Assembly: GCA_965225915.1 (NCBI GenBank)
Contig: OZ245326.1
Coordinates: 1,736,001 to 1,800,000, forward strand
DNA: 64,000 bases
Origin: JAAXHH01 sp965225915
GTDB lineage: Bacteria; JAAXHH01
Reading direction: 5' to 3'
Shown: in pieces, positions 1 to 9,093 of the stretch
How the letters are laid out: each line of letters starts with the position of its first letter
How positions within the stretch are numbered: position 1 is the stretch's first letter
Made by a program: the position numbers and the translations under genes
The notes under the pieces: generated by a model
What the model saw: only the letters and a program-made list of their open reading frames with translations
What the model was told of the DNA's origin: nothing
Databases searched by the model: none

Positions 1-1
1 T

Positions 2-61
2 ATTGAGATCTTCGCACCGTCGAGGGACCGGACGGCGGGTCTGTTCGGTAAGGATGGGTAA
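2..61 (+). CDS. possible 3' end of an upstream gene (partial)
   Basis: One frame is open from the window edge to a TAA at 59-61 and reads IEIFAPSRDRTAGLFGKDG. Its third positions are mostly G or C, as in the neighbouring genes. A second frame is also open to 113 but is less GC-biased at third positions. Only about 19 codons are visible, so no function can be given. Confidence 0.3.
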   Translation: MEIFAPSRDRTAGLFGKDG

Positions 62-116
62 GGGGATGACACGTAAATCCGCGCGTGCGAGTCGCACGAA
101 AAGGGACCGATAAGCC

Positions 117-1160
117 GTGGAGAATCAACAGGAAAGCGCAAGTCTGCCCAGCGAGTTCGAACTGATCCGGCGGATCAGGGCCTCGCTGCCCGAACTGGAC
201 CCGAGCGTCCTTATAGGGGTCGGCGATGACGCGGCGGCCGTACAGCCTGTGCCGGGCATGTCGACCTTGCTGACGACCGATACCTTCGTGGAGGGCGTGG
301 ATTTCGACATTGCTTTTTCGTCATGGTGGCAGATCGGGTGGAAGAGCATGGCCGCGAACTTCAGCGACATCGCGGCCATGGGCGGCGCGCCCAGACACGC
401 GTTGACGACGCTGTGTCTTCCGGCGCATCGCGTCGTGAACGACGTTGATGCGCTGTACAAAGGATTTGGCGACCTGGTGCAACACGCGGGCCAGTCCGTA
501 TCCATCGTAGGGGGCGACCTGAGTTCAACGGATGGGCCGACCGTCATCTCCATCGCGTTGACGGGAGAAGCGGAAAGGGGGCGTATAACGGAGCGCGCCG
601 GCGCCAGGGTGGGAGATGCCCTGTGCGTGACCGGGCACGTGGGCGCCAGCGAGACCGGGCTGCGGCTGCTTCAGTCGGCACGGGCGCGACCGGACACGAG
701 GAGATGGCTGGACCAGTACGGTGACACGCTATCCCGCCACAGGACGCCCGTTCCGCGTGTCCGGGAGGGAAGTGTGCTGTCCCGCAGCGGATGGGTCCAC
801 GCCATGATCGACGTGAGCGACGGGCTCAGTTCAGACGCCCTGCACCTTTGTCGAAACAGCGGAGTAGGATTGAACATGGATGGGACCGCCGTGCCCATCG
901 CGGAAGAGACCAGGCGGGCCATGGAGGAACTGCGTCTCGACCCGGTCAGGACGGCCCTGGAAAGTGGAGAGGAGTTCGAACTGCTGTGCGCCGTTGATCC
1001 GGACAAGGTGGAGAACCTGGCGGCCGAACTGGCGGGGTGTACCGGTACCTCCCTGACACCCATAGGGGAAATTGTACCCGCGGACCGAGGATACACCTGC
1101 ACCGATTACGCCGGGACCCATCCCCTGCGTCCCGAAGGGTACGAGCACTTCAGATTCTGA
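117..1160 (+). CDS. thiL: thiamine-monophosphate kinase ThiL
   Basis: ThiL phosphorylates thiamine monophosphate to thiamine diphosphate with ATP, the last step of cofactor synthesis, in the cytosol. The 347-residue product has the usual length. It shows the N-terminal GDDAAAV motif (about 36-42), the TDTFVEGVDF segment (about 54-63) that helps bind Mg-nucleotide, GGDLSS near 138, and DVSDGLSSD near residue 231, all typical of the PurM/ThiL fold. The start is GTG at 117; no better ATG lies upstream in frame. The next gene is convergent, with only 3 bases between the stop codons. No other thiamine gene is nearby. Confidence 0.93.
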   Translation: MENQQESASLPSEFELIRRIRASLPELDPSVLIGVGDDAAAVQPVPGMSTLLTTDTFVEGVDFDIAFSSWWQIGWKSMAANFSDIAAMGGAPRHALTTLCLPAHRVVNDVDALYKGFGDLVQHAGQSVSIVGGDLSSTDGPTVISIALTGEAERGRITERAGARVGDALCVTGHVGASETGLRLLQSARARPDTRRWLDQYGDTLSRHRTPVPRVREGSVLSRSGWVHAMIDVSDGLSSDALHLCRNSGVGLNMDGTAVPIAEETRRAMEELRLDPVRTALESGEEFELLCAVDPDKVENLAAELAGCTGTSLTPIGEIVPADRGYTCTDYAGTHPLRPEGYEHFRF

Positions 1161-1163
1161 CGG

Positions 1164-1469
1164 TCAGACCTCGATTTCCACCGCCTCACCGGTCACGCGG
1201 ACCAGGAAGCACGTGAGATTCTCATAGGCCGGAGGCGAGAGCACGTCACCCGTGGTCACGTCGAAGGAAGCACCATGGAAGGGACACCAGAGATCGTTCC
1301 CGTCCAGTTCACCTTCGCTCAGGGGTGCTCCCATGTGGGGGCAGAAGTTATCGGCGGCGTAATACTTTCCGTCCACGTTGCAAAGGACGATATCCTTTCC
1401 TTCGATCGAGACCATTTTCATCTGTCCCGGTTGCAATTCATCCAGGTCCGCCGCTTTAACATATCCCAT
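1164..1469 (-). CDS. Rieske-type [2Fe-2S] ferredoxin
   Basis: This 101-residue protein is essentially one Rieske domain. It has the first ligand pair C43-x-H45 (NFCPHMGAPL) and the second C62-x2-H65 (WCPFHGASFD), which bind a [2Fe-2S] cluster through two Cys and two His. It resembles the small ferredoxins or NirD-like subunits that pass electrons to non-haem oxygenases or nitrite reductases. The start ATG at 1469 has an AAAGGAG ribosome site about 9 bases upstream. No oxygenase or reductase partner lies next to it, so its electron acceptor cannot be told from context. Confidence 0.88.
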   Translation of the reverse strand: MGYVKAADLDELQPGQMKMVSIEGKDIVLCNVDGKYYAADNFCPHMGAPLSEGELDGNDLWCPFHGASFDVTTGDVLSPPAYENLTCFLVRVTGEAVEIEV

Positions 1470-1534
1470 GTACGGGCTCTCCTTTCAGGTGTTGCATTTT
1501 CCCGGTTCGGGGTTGCGCATCTATTACACGCCGC

Positions 1535-3304
1535 TCAACCGGGAATGATGATTCGTTGACCGATTTTAAGCCGCCTTGCCTGCAGGTTGGGGTTGGCCTG
1601 CATTAGGGCCGACAGTGGCACCTTGAAGACCCTGGCGATTCGTACCAGCGTATCCCCCGAGCGGATGTTGTAGGTCACCGCACCACGATCGATTCCCTTG
1701 CCGCCGAGCTGACCGATCCCGGTGAGACGCAGTACCTGGCCCGGGTAAATGGTGTTGCCTCGCAGGCCGTTTGCCTGTTTCAACACCGTTACGGTCGTCG
1801 CGTAATAACGGGAGATGCCAACCAGCGTGTCGCCACGCCGTACGGTGTGGGCCTTCGCGTCCGCCGCCCCGGTAAACGGAGGCGCATTGGGGCTGTTCCC
1901 GCTTGAAGCCTGGTTTACCCACAGCGTGTTATTGTAGTTCCGTCCGGGTACGCTGAGTACCTGGCCGATGCGGATCAGGCTGCCCCGGATCCGGTTCATG
2001 CGGCGGATTCTACTCACGGACGTTCGGAACCTGCGGGCGATGTGGCCCAGGGTATCGCCTCGGCGGACGCGATACTTGCGTACCTCGGGCGGAGGCTTGA
2101 ATTTCGATTCGGGAATCTCATCGAGACTGCCCAGGAGGGTCAAACCGGCGCCGAGGGGTACGCGCATCGAATACCCGGCAGGAGGAGTAATCCCGTAGCG
2201 AATCGAGGAGTTCATGGCCTTGAGTTCGTCCTGGGGCATGTTCAGATGGTCGGCTACGTTCTTCAGCGTGACCGACTTGTCGATCCGGACTTCTTCGAAG
2301 AGGTATGGATTGTGGGTTTCCGGTAAATCGACGTCGTATTTGCCAGGATTTTCGAGGATATGCAGCACCGCTAGGAACTTAGGCACATAGTTCCGGGTTT
2401 CCCGGGGAAGACGAAGTTTCCAGAAATCCCGGACCCCCGTACGGTTGATCTCGCGGAGTACGCGCATCTCGCCGCAATTGTACGCCGCAAGGGCTAGGAA
2501 CCAGTCGTCGAACATGTCGTACAGTTCCCCGAGGTACGCAAGTGCCGCCGGCGTGGCCCTGTAGGGGTCCATACGGTCATCCACCCACCCGGACCGGTTG
2601 AGTCCGTATCGCCGGCCGGTATCATAGATGAACTGCCACATGCCCGCGGCGTCCGCCCACGAATACGCCCTCGATTTAAAGCCGCTCTCAACGACCGGCA
2701 GCCACTGAAGCTCCCGGGGCAGTCCACGGGCGGCAAGTTCCTCGCGGATCATCCCGGTGTAACGCCCGGACCGCTGGTAGGCGGCCATGAGAATATCCAG
2801 GCTCTTCTTTTCGAGATACAGCTTGATGCGCCGTTGTACGGTCCGGTTGAGGACCTGTGGGATCGAACCCTTGACTTCCACATACTCGTGCGGTCTGTCC
2901 TGGATCCGATCCACCAGTACGCCGAGCTGTTTCAATAATTCGTTCTGGGCGGGAGTCGCCGCGTGCTTCTGGTCGTCGCTCAGAAGGATGAGCAGGCCGA
3001 GCACTTCGTCGACCGCGGCGCGCGCGCCCGTGGTATCTGCGCGCTCCAGTGCCTCGAGGGCCTCGTCGTATCGCCGCCTGGCATCGGCAATAAGACGGCC
3101 GGGGTCCTGCGCCACCACGGAATCGGCCAGGGCGATATGATCGAGCGTGAGACCCGGGACCGGCGATTCTTCCACCGCGGCCACCAGTCCGGTGGTATCC
3201 GGCGCAGTGGGAGCGGGAGCGGTGCGCGCGGCCGGTTCAAGGGTTCGGGGGCCGGCGCATCCAACGAGGATCGCCAGGCCGATAAGAGGTAGGTATCTAT
3301 ACAT
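1535..3304 (-). CDS. LysM-containing lytic transglycosylase lipoprotein (MltD-like)
   Basis: The predicted membrane-bound murein lytic transglycosylase cuts peptidoglycan glycan strands to form 1,6-anhydromuramyl ends. The 589-residue protein starts with a lipoprotein signal ending LVGC, so Cys16 is the likely lipidated residue. An SLT (GH23) domain covers about 150-310, with the catalytic Glu in VVESGF near 205 and the AGMWQF and LALAAYNCGE motifs that follow. Three C-terminal LysM repeats (about 408-452, 485-528 and 541-587), each with an R.GDTL core, should bind peptidoglycan. E. coli MltD usually has two LysM repeats, so this is a longer version. A promoter-like sequence lies about 80 bases upstream. 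Confidence 0.9.
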   Translation of the reverse strand: MYRYLPLIGLAILVGCAGPRTLEPAARTAPAPTAPDTTGLVAAVEESPVPGLTLDHIALADSVVAQDPGRLIADARRRYDEALEALERADTTGARAAVDEVLGLLILLSDDQKHAATPAQNELLKQLGVLVDRIQDRPHEYVEVKGSIPQVLNRTVQRRIKLYLEKKSLDILMAAYQRSGRYTGMIREELAARGLPRELQWLPVVESGFKSRAYSWADAAGMWQFIYDTGRRYGLNRSGWVDDRMDPYRATPAALAYLGELYDMFDDWFLALAAYNCGEMRVLREINRTGVRDFWKLRLPRETRNYVPKFLAVLHILENPGKYDVDLPETHNPYLFEEVRIDKSVTLKNVADHLNMPQDELKAMNSSIRYGITPPAGYSMRVPLGAGLTLLGSLDEIPESKFKPPPEVRKYRVRRGDTLGHIARRFRTSVSRIRRMNRIRGSLIRIGQVLSVPGRNYNNTLWVNQASSGNSPNAPPFTGAADAKAHTVRRGDTLVGISRYYATTVTVLKQANGLRGNTIYPGQVLRLTGIGQLGGKGIDRGAVTYNIRSGDTLVRIARVFKVPLSALMQANPNLQARRLKIGQRIIIPG

Positions 3305-3382
3305 GTGTCAGGCAGTGATTCGACTACCGGAATGACTATCGGAAGTAAACTCCTGGTCCGGATTCGAGCCGGAGCCGCCAGG

Positions 3383-3410
3383 AATATAAGGATATCTGCC
3401 GATCAGGCAA
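3383..3410 (-). promoter_or_regulatory. sigma70-like promoter for the lytic transglycosylase gene
   Basis: Read on the minus strand, TTGCCT is followed after 16 bases by TATATT. Transcription would start near 3376, about 70 bases before the ATG at 3304. This is a motif match only. Confidence 0.45.
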
Positions 3411-3505
3411 AGAGTTTTGAACAAAATACGGTGACGCATGGGATGGGCGGTAAAAGGGCCAGGCGGCAGAGGGAAAGTGTGCGCCGGCCACCGATCATCT
3501 GCGGC

Positions 3506-3531
3506 GGCGAGACCAGGCGAGACCAGGCGAG
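3506..3531. repeat. 10-bp tandem repeat between two minus-strand genes
   Basis: GGCGAGACCA occurs twice head to tail, followed by a partial third unit (GGCGAG). It lies just beyond the queG stop codon in a non-coding stretch. No function is evident. Confidence 0.6.
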
Positions 3532-3534
3532 TCC

Positions 3535-4662
3535 TCAAGACGTCGTGCACGCAGCCCGCGCCCGTTCGATTTCTTCGATTACAGCAGGGTCCTTTTCGGT
3601 CTCCCTCGCGTCCTCCAGCGCCGATTGGGCCCGCTCGCCGCCGATTTCTCCGAGCGCCCAGGCCGCATGGCCCCTGACCAGCGGCTCTTCGTCACCAAGC
3701 GATGTTATGAGCGCGGGAACCGCCTTCGGGTCCTTCGTGTTACCCAGGGCTACGGCCGCGTTGCGCAGCAGACCCCTGCGTTTGGTCCGCTTAATGGGGC
3801 TGCCCCGGAAACGTTTCCGGAACTCCTCTGGCGACCATCCCAGCATTTCGATCAAACCCGGCATATCGTTCCACGGCCGGGAATAGAACGCCGGATGGCG
3901 GGTGACGGGAGCCCGACGATTCCATGGACAGACGTCCTGGCAATCGTCGCATCCGAATACGCGGTCTCCCATCGCCGTGCGATACGCCAGGGGAATGGCG
4001 TCTTTCAATTCAATGGTGTGGTAGGAAATGCATCGGCGCGAATCGACCACGTAGGGTTCGACGATGGCATCGGTGGGACAGGCATCGATGCACTTTGTGC
4101 ACGTGCCGCAGTGGTCTGCCGCGGGCCCGTCTTCATCCAGTTCAAGGTCGAGGAGGATTTCGCCGATCAACAGCCACGAACCGATACGCTTGTGAATCAG
4201 ATTGGTGTGCTTCCCGAACCATCCCAGCCCGGCGCGCACGGCGAATTCCCGCTCCAGCACGGGGCCCGTGTCTACGTACACCTTACCCTGTACGGGGCGG
4301 TCGGCGCTGTCCTGGATGAACCGAAGCAGCGCCAGCAGCTTTTCCTTCATCACGTCATGATAGTCGTCACCGCGGGCATACTGGGCGATCTTGCCGCGGG
4401 GTGTGCCGTCGGGGATGGGATCCGAGTCCGGACTCCGATAGTTCATTGCGACTACGACGAGGGAACGGGCGTTCGGCAGGACCTGTCCCGGATCCTGCCG
4501 TTTCTCGATCTGACGGCCCAGGTAGGCCATCTCGCCAGCCATGCCCTTCTCGACCCATTCGGCGTAGTATTCCCCGTGCCGGGGCGGTTCGGCCGTGGTG
4601 ACGCCGGCAAGGTCGAAGCCGAGATATACGGCGTGCGCCTTTATTTCTTCGGTAAGAGACAC
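3535..4662 (-). CDS. queG: epoxyqueuosine reductase QueG
   Basis: QueG reduces epoxyqueuosine to queuosine in tRNA, the last step of queuosine synthesis, using cobalamin and two [4Fe-4S] clusters. The 375-residue protein has the cobalamin-domain segment YVDTGPVLERE (about 128-138). Cluster motif CGTCTKCIDACP begins near 184, and the second motif GCDDCQDVCPWN near 236. The C-terminal part (about 300-370) reads as HEAT-like helical repeats (ALGNTKDPKAVPALI, AAWALGEIGG), which is usual for the longer QueG form. It lies 22 bases downstream of rny on the same strand and may be cotranscribed with it. Confidence 0.93.
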   Translation of the reverse strand: MSLTEEIKAHAVYLGFDLAGVTTAEPPRHGEYYAEWVEKGMAGEMAYLGRQIEKRQDPGQVLPNARSLVVVAMNYRSPDSDPIPDGTPRGKIAQYARGDDYHDVMKEKLLALLRFIQDSADRPVQGKVYVDTGPVLEREFAVRAGLGWFGKHTNLIHKRIGSWLLIGEILLDLELDEDGPAADHCGTCTKCIDACPTDAIVEPYVVDSRRCISYHTIELKDAIPLAYRTAMGDRVFGCDDCQDVCPWNRRAPVTRHPAFYSRPWNDMPGLIEMLGWSPEEFRKRFRGSPIKRTKRRGLLRNAAVALGNTKDPKAVPALITSLGDEEPLVRGHAAWALGEIGGERAQSALEDARETEKDPAVIEEIERARAACTTS

Positions 4663-4684
4663 GGGAATCCGCGACGCGGCGAAG

Positions 4685-6367
4685 TTATCCCGCCGCTTGT
4701 CCGCTGGGCGTAGGTGAATGACGCCGGTTCCTATTCCGGCCGTATGACCGTCGACGTCCGCCTTGCTGTTGCTGGTCGTCCCGCTTGTTTGTCATCCTGT
4801 GGGCGATCTTCTCCCGGATGACGGTTACCTTGATGTGCCCGGGATAGGTCAGGTCGTTGCGGATCTTCTGGGAAATCTCAAAGGCCAGCGTATGCGTCCG
4901 TTCGTCGTCTACGTGATCCGGTCTGACCATAACCCGGACCTCGCGCCCGGCATTGATGGCGTAGGCATCGGCCACCCCTTCGAAGGACCGGGCGAGTTCT
5001 TCCAGTTCCACCACCCGGCGGACATAATCCTCGGGATCATTCCGGCGGGCGCCGGGCCTGGCGCCGGAAATGGCGTCCGCCGCGGCGACCAGAAACGTGA
5101 TCGGCGAGGTGATTTCCTCGTTCTCGTCGTTGTGATGGGCGATGATCGCGTTCTTCACTTCCTCGGGTTCGCCATACTTTTCGGCGAAGTGCAGGCCGAT
5201 CTCCGGGTGGGACCCTTCCATCTCGTGGTCCAGGGACTTGCCGACGTCGTGCAGGAGTCCGCAGCGCCGGGCGAGTATCTCGTCCAGGCCGATCTCCACG
5301 GCCATCATGCCGGTCAGGAACGCCACTTCCTTGGAATGGTCCAGGGCGTTCTGTCCGTAACTGGAGCGGAACCGCAGACGGCCGACCAGCTTCATCATCT
5401 CGGGATGCATGGATTTCAGTTTGAGCTGGTTGACGGCCTGCTGACCTTCCGAGAGCAGACGGCTGTCGATTTTTTCCTGTGCCCGCGCGATCACCTCTTC
5501 GATACGGCTCTGGGTAATCTTGCCGTTGGATACGAGGTCCGCCATGGCGGTGCGGGCGATTTCCCTGCGTATAGGGTCGAAACAGGAGATGACCACGGCT
5601 TCGGGCGTATCGTCCACCATGACCTTCACCTCGCTGGCCGTTTCGAACGTTCGGATATTCCGGCCGTCCTTTCCGATAATACGGGCCTTGATCTGGTCAT
5701 TAGGCAGGGGTACCACCGCAACGCTCGTCTGGGTCGACTGGTCCACCGCACACCGGCTGATCGCCAGCGTGACGACCTTTCTCGCTTCCCGGTTGGCGTT
5801 GGTCTGGGCGGTTTTCAGGATGTCCCGAACCCTGTGCTCCGCCTCCTGCTTCACGTCGCGAATGAGTTCGTCGTGGAGTTGCTGTTTGGCTTCATCGGCG
5901 GTCAACCGGGCCAGGGATTCAAGGCGCATTCTGTATTCCGAGGCCGATTCCCTCAGCTTGACTTCCTGCATTTTCAGTCTGTCGTCCAGCTTTTCAATTT
6001 CGACTTCTCTCAGTGCGGTCTGCCCTTCGCGCTCCTTCAGGTTGTCAAAGCGCTGTTCGTACTCCTTGTCGCGCTCCATCAGGTCCTGTTCCTGGCTTTC
6101 CAGGGCAGTCTGCCTGCTGTTGATTTCCTCCTCCTGCGCCTCCCGCGCATCGTGCCATTTTCTTTTTTCTTTGAGCAATTCGGCCCGGCGTTGCACTTCC
6201 ATTTCCTTGAAAAGGCGCTGTGCGCGTTTCTGCGCTTTTTCTTCCAATTCGCCGGCTTTGCCGCGTCGCCAGAACATGCCGATGACCAGCCCTACGAGAC
6301 CGGAAACCACGGCCAGGGCGGCCAGGGGCAGCATTAACCCGTTCAGGTTTTCCAATGGGAAATCCAT
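4685..6367 (-). CDS. rny: ribonuclease Y
   Basis: RNase Y is a membrane-anchored endoribonuclease that starts mRNA decay. The 560-residue protein has an N-terminal membrane helix (about 10-30). A long charged coiled coil follows (about 35-190, rich in KAQKRAQRLFKEMEVQRR-like sequence). Then come a KH RNA-binding domain (IIGKDGRNIRTFE, about 230-245) and an HD phosphohydrolase domain (LLHDVGKSLDHE near 370, with IAHHNDE after it). The protein normally ends shortly after a VTVIRE strand. Here about 35 further residues follow, rich in Gln, Arg and Asn (QQQQGGRRRSYGRNRNRR), a basic tail that may add RNA contact. The region upstream holds a candidate 6S RNA. Confidence 0.94.
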   Translation of the reverse strand: MDFPLENLNGLMLPLAALAVVSGLVGLVIGMFWRRGKAGELEEKAQKRAQRLFKEMEVQRRAELLKEKRKWHDAREAQEEEINSRQTALESQEQDLMERDKEYEQRFDNLKEREGQTALREVEIEKLDDRLKMQEVKLRESASEYRMRLESLARLTADEAKQQLHDELIRDVKQEAEHRVRDILKTAQTNANREARKVVTLAISRCAVDQSTQTSVAVVPLPNDQIKARIIGKDGRNIRTFETASEVKVMVDDTPEAVVISCFDPIRREIARTAMADLVSNGKITQSRIEEVIARAQEKIDSRLLSEGQQAVNQLKLKSMHPEMMKLVGRLRFRSSYGQNALDHSKEVAFLTGMMAVEIGLDEILARRCGLLHDVGKSLDHEMEGSHPEIGLHFAEKYGEPEEVKNAIIAHHNDENEEITSPITFLVAAADAISGARPGARRNDPEDYVRRVVELEELARSFEGVADAYAINAGREVRVMVRPDHVDDERTHTLAFEISQKIRNDLTYPGHIKVTVIREKIAHRMTNKRDDQQQQGGRRRSYGRNRNRRHSPTPSGQAAG

Positions 6368-6604
6368 ACAACACCCCCCGCGATGAAACAGCTTACTTCC
6401 GTAGTTCGACGGCCGGACCAGCCAGTGGCGGAACGTACCACGACAGGCTGGCGGGGCACGCCCTTTTCAAGCCCGGAAACTTCGGATAAGCTGGATTCCG
6501 GAGCGTCGAACGCAGGTTTGATGTCGATAAGCTGGCCGTCGCTGCCGATCCGGAGCAAATACTGGTCGGCGTACGCCGGCAGGGGGACGTCTTACTTATT
6601 GGCG

Positions 6605-6788
6605 AAGATGGGATGGCGCCCGTGTTTCCTGAACCGTTCGGCCGTAGTGGCGATAATGTGCGTTTTCTCGGCGGTTTGCCGCCAACCTATTCCCGTGTTG
6701 TGCGCGTGAGAACAAACTTCACCTTTCCGCGTCTGAGAAGGGACTAAAGCACATTCCGGTACGTCTGAAACAGAAGTTGAACAGATCT
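6605..6788 (-). ncRNA. ssrS: candidate 6S RNA
   Basis: The 660 bases between rny and ccmF carry no convincing reading frame. Near the 3' side of the minus strand is CGAACGGTTCAGGAAACACG followed by GGCGCCATCCC. This resembles the conserved 3' half of 6S RNA (GAAC...GGUUCA-G, then ACGG and GGCACC). A CCGCCGAGAAAACGC segment upstream resembles the apical CCGUCCGAGAAGCC element, and a CCCTTCTCAGACGCGG segment could be the 5' bubble strand. The GGAATGTGC and GCGCCATCCC ends can pair with a bulge and a mismatch. 6S RNA regulates RNA polymerase-sigma70 and is often encoded close to rny. Ends are approximate; the fold was judged by eye. Confidence 0.45.
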
Positions 6789-6793
6789 TTAAG

Positions 6794-6821
6794 ACCATAT
6801 GCCAGCCACGAACAGTGTCAG
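6794..6821 (-). promoter_or_regulatory. possible promoter of the 6S RNA candidate
   Basis: On the minus strand CTGACA is followed after 16 bases by TATGGT. This would place the RNA 5' end near 6787. Both boxes deviate from consensus. Confidence 0.3.
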
Positions 6822-6887
6822 CCATTTGTCCGGGATTCGTTATCCAAGGCGCCTGGTTATTCCAAGGGGCGCCCCCGCTCTGCTTAT

Positions 6888-6902
6888 CGAGTTTCTCGAT
6901 CA
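6888..6902. repeat. short perfect inverted repeat upstream of rny
   Basis: ATCGAG and CTCGAT flank a 3-base loop. No T tract follows on either strand, so it is not a clear terminator. The surrounding stretch (6822-7026) shows no gene. Confidence 0.4.
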
Positions 6903-7026
6903 GGTCATACAGTTTTAAGCTTACCGGTGCATGAGCCGGGTTGTGTAGTTATGCAACTGTGCCGACGCGGCCAGCATCTTTGTCTAGCAAGGCCTGTGTG
7001 CCGCGTCCGTGATTACCTGCGGTCTT

Positions 7027-9045
7027 TCAGGCGATGATATCCTGGGTTTCCGGCACCGACATGCGAGATTCGCCGCTCCCTTCGCGCCGCTCGCTTACGG
7101 TGGAATTTCTTCCGAATCGATCCGGGAGGAAGAGGATGAGCGTCCCCAACATGAGCAGGGCCATACCAATCCAAACCCAGTTAACCAGTGGATTAACGTA
7201 GACTTTAAAAGTAGCTACGTCAAGCGTTTCGTCCAGTTCGGCCAGGACCACGTATAGATCTTCGTTCACCGTCGACCAAATAGACACTTCCGACGTCACC
7301 TGGTCCTGAATCGGGTAGAGGCGTTTTTCGGGGGCCATCATGACGACGGGTTCGCCGTCCACGGACAGGCGAAGCAGGCCGGCGTAGGACACGTATTCGC
7401 CCTCGTTGGTTTCGGTGAGGGATTCGAAATCGAGCGTGTAGTTCTTGATGGTGAAAGATTCACCTTCCCTGACGGCGAAGTTCTCTTCCCGGTTGAAGGC
7501 GGACCCGGTAAAACCCACGAACATGAGCACGATGGAGATATGCACGATGTATCCGCCGTAGCGGCGTTTGTAACTCATGATCAGGCGGATGAAGGCCGCG
7601 GGATAGGATTCGGCGTTCGTGGAACGACGGGCGCGGACCCCGCGGTAGAACTCGAGCCCGATGGCCCCGACCACGAAGGCGCACATGCTCAGGGAGAGCA
7701 ACGCGTAGACGTGGCGGATGCCGAAGGCGAGCAGGATTAAGGCCGTGACGAGGAAACAGGCCACGGGTACGGTGAAATGCCGCTTAAGGCTCTGCACGGA
7801 CGTCTTGCGCCAGGCGAGCAGGGGACCCGCTCCCGTCATGAAGAGGAGGAAAATGCCCAGCGGTACGTTGATCTGGTTGAAATACGGTGCGCTCACCGTG
7901 ATCTTCTCCCCGCTGACCGCCTCGGAAAGCACGGGGAATATGGTTCCCCACAGGATGGCGAAACACACGCCGACGAGTGCCAGGTTGTTCAACAGAAAGC
8001 CGCTTTCCCGCGAGACGAAGGAGTCGAGTTCGTTACGGGCCTTCAGAGCGTGGCGCCGGCTGATCAGCAGGCCGAAGGACAATACCATCGAGACAATGAC
8101 GAATCCCAGGAACATGGGTCCGATGCCCGAGGTGGTGAAGGAATGCACCGATGAAACGACACCGCTTCTCGTGAGAAAGGTCCCGAAGTATACCAGGCCG
8201 AAGGTCAGGATGATCAGGGTAAAGTTCCAGATTTTCAACATGCCCTTCTTCTCCTGGATCATCACCGAATGGAGAAAAGCGGTGATGGTCAGCCAGGGCA
8301 TGAGCGCCGCGTTCTCCACGGGGTCCCAGGCCCAGTAACCGCCCCATCCCAGTTCAACGTAGGCCCACCGGCCGCCCAGTATCAGTCCGAACCCGAGGAA
8401 GAACCAGGCGTAAAGGGTCCACCTTCGGATGGTCCGGATCCAGGTGTCACCCAGGTCCCCGGTAATCAACGCGGCTATGGCGAAGGCGAAGGGGACCACG
8501 GTCCCGACATAGCCCTGGTAGAGTATGGGCGGGTGGATGATCATCAGGGGCATCTGCAGCACGGGATTCAGGCCCCGGCCTTCGTTGGGTACGAAGGGAA
8601 GCAGTTCGAAAGGATCGGCCATGAAAATAAGCAGGGCGATGAAGAACAGCGCCACCGACATCATCACCGCGTGGACGTACGGGATCAGCGACTGGTTGCG
8701 GTTCCTGTTCGTCAGGTGCACCAACAGTGCGAACAGGGACAGGGTCCATACCCACAGGAGCAGGGATCCCTTCTGGCCGGCCCATAGCGCGGTGACGCGG
8801 TAAAATTCGGGCAGGGTGGTGCTGGTGTACGAGGCGACGTATTCCACCTGGAAGTTGCCGATGTACAACTGGTACACGAGCACGATGGAAGCCAGCGTCA
8901 GCATGCCGAAAGTGGCAATTACGCCGTGGGCGCCGCTTGAAATCAGCTGCGGGTTTCGAGCCCGGGCGCCGACCACGCTGGTCACTCCGCCGTAGGTCGC
9001 TGTCATGAGGGCCAGCAGAAGGCTGAAATATCCGATTTCGTTCAT
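7027..9045 (-). CDS. ccmF: cytochrome c-type biogenesis protein CcmF (haem lyase subunit)
   Basis: CcmF is a polytopic inner-membrane protein that attaches haem to apocytochrome c in system I maturation. The 672-residue sequence contains many hydrophobic helices. The tryptophan-rich WWD haem-handling motif is seen as ELGWGGYWAWDPVENAAL, about 225-242. Conserved His residues lie in loops such as MIIHPPILYQGYVG and SGVVSSVHSF. A periplasmic domain precedes the last helix near 640. The length fits the family (about 640-670). Other ccm genes (ccmA-E, G, H) are absent from the window, so the cluster is split or continues elsewhere. rpiA lies upstream on the same strand. Confidence 0.93.
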   Translation of the reverse strand: MNEIGYFSLLLALMTATYGGVTSVVGARARNPQLISSGAHGVIATFGMLTLASIVLVYQLYIGNFQVEYVASYTSTTLPEFYRVTALWAGQKGSLLLWVWTLSLFALLVHLTNRNRNQSLIPYVHAVMMSVALFFIALLIFMADPFELLPFVPNEGRGLNPVLQMPLMIIHPPILYQGYVGTVVPFAFAIAALITGDLGDTWIRTIRRWTLYAWFFLGFGLILGGRWAYVELGWGGYWAWDPVENAALMPWLTITAFLHSVMIQEKKGMLKIWNFTLIILTFGLVYFGTFLTRSGVVSSVHSFTTSGIGPMFLGFVIVSMVLSFGLLISRRHALKARNELDSFVSRESGFLLNNLALVGVCFAILWGTIFPVLSEAVSGEKITVSAPYFNQINVPLGIFLLFMTGAGPLLAWRKTSVQSLKRHFTVPVACFLVTALILLAFGIRHVYALLSLSMCAFVVGAIGLEFYRGVRARRSTNAESYPAAFIRLIMSYKRRYGGYIVHISIVLMFVGFTGSAFNREENFAVREGESFTIKNYTLDFESLTETNEGEYVSYAGLLRLSVDGEPVVMMAPEKRLYPIQDQVTSEVSIWSTVNEDLYVVLAELDETLDVATFKVYVNPLVNWVWIGMALLMLGTLILFLPDRFGRNSTVSERREGSGESRMSVPETQDIIA

Positions 9046-9093
9046 TTATAGACTCATACATGCTGCAGGGCCGAGGTGAAAGGCCTCGCGGTT

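Noticed and set aside
3506..3531. Tandem 10-bp repeat as a possible CRISPR or satellite
   Set aside because: It has only 2.6 copies without spacers, too few for either.
3625..4713. Plus-strand frame of 362 codons opposite queG
   Set aside because: It is antisense to queG with both iron-sulfur motifs present on the minus strand.
4763..6337. Long plus-strand frame of 524 codons opposite rny
   Set aside because: It runs antisense to a gene with clear RNase Y motifs. It is open only because of GC-rich codon structure and has no recognisable domain.
6343..6709. Short frames on both strands between rny and ccmF
   Set aside because: None has a ribosome site or a protein-like pattern. The region fits a structured RNA better.
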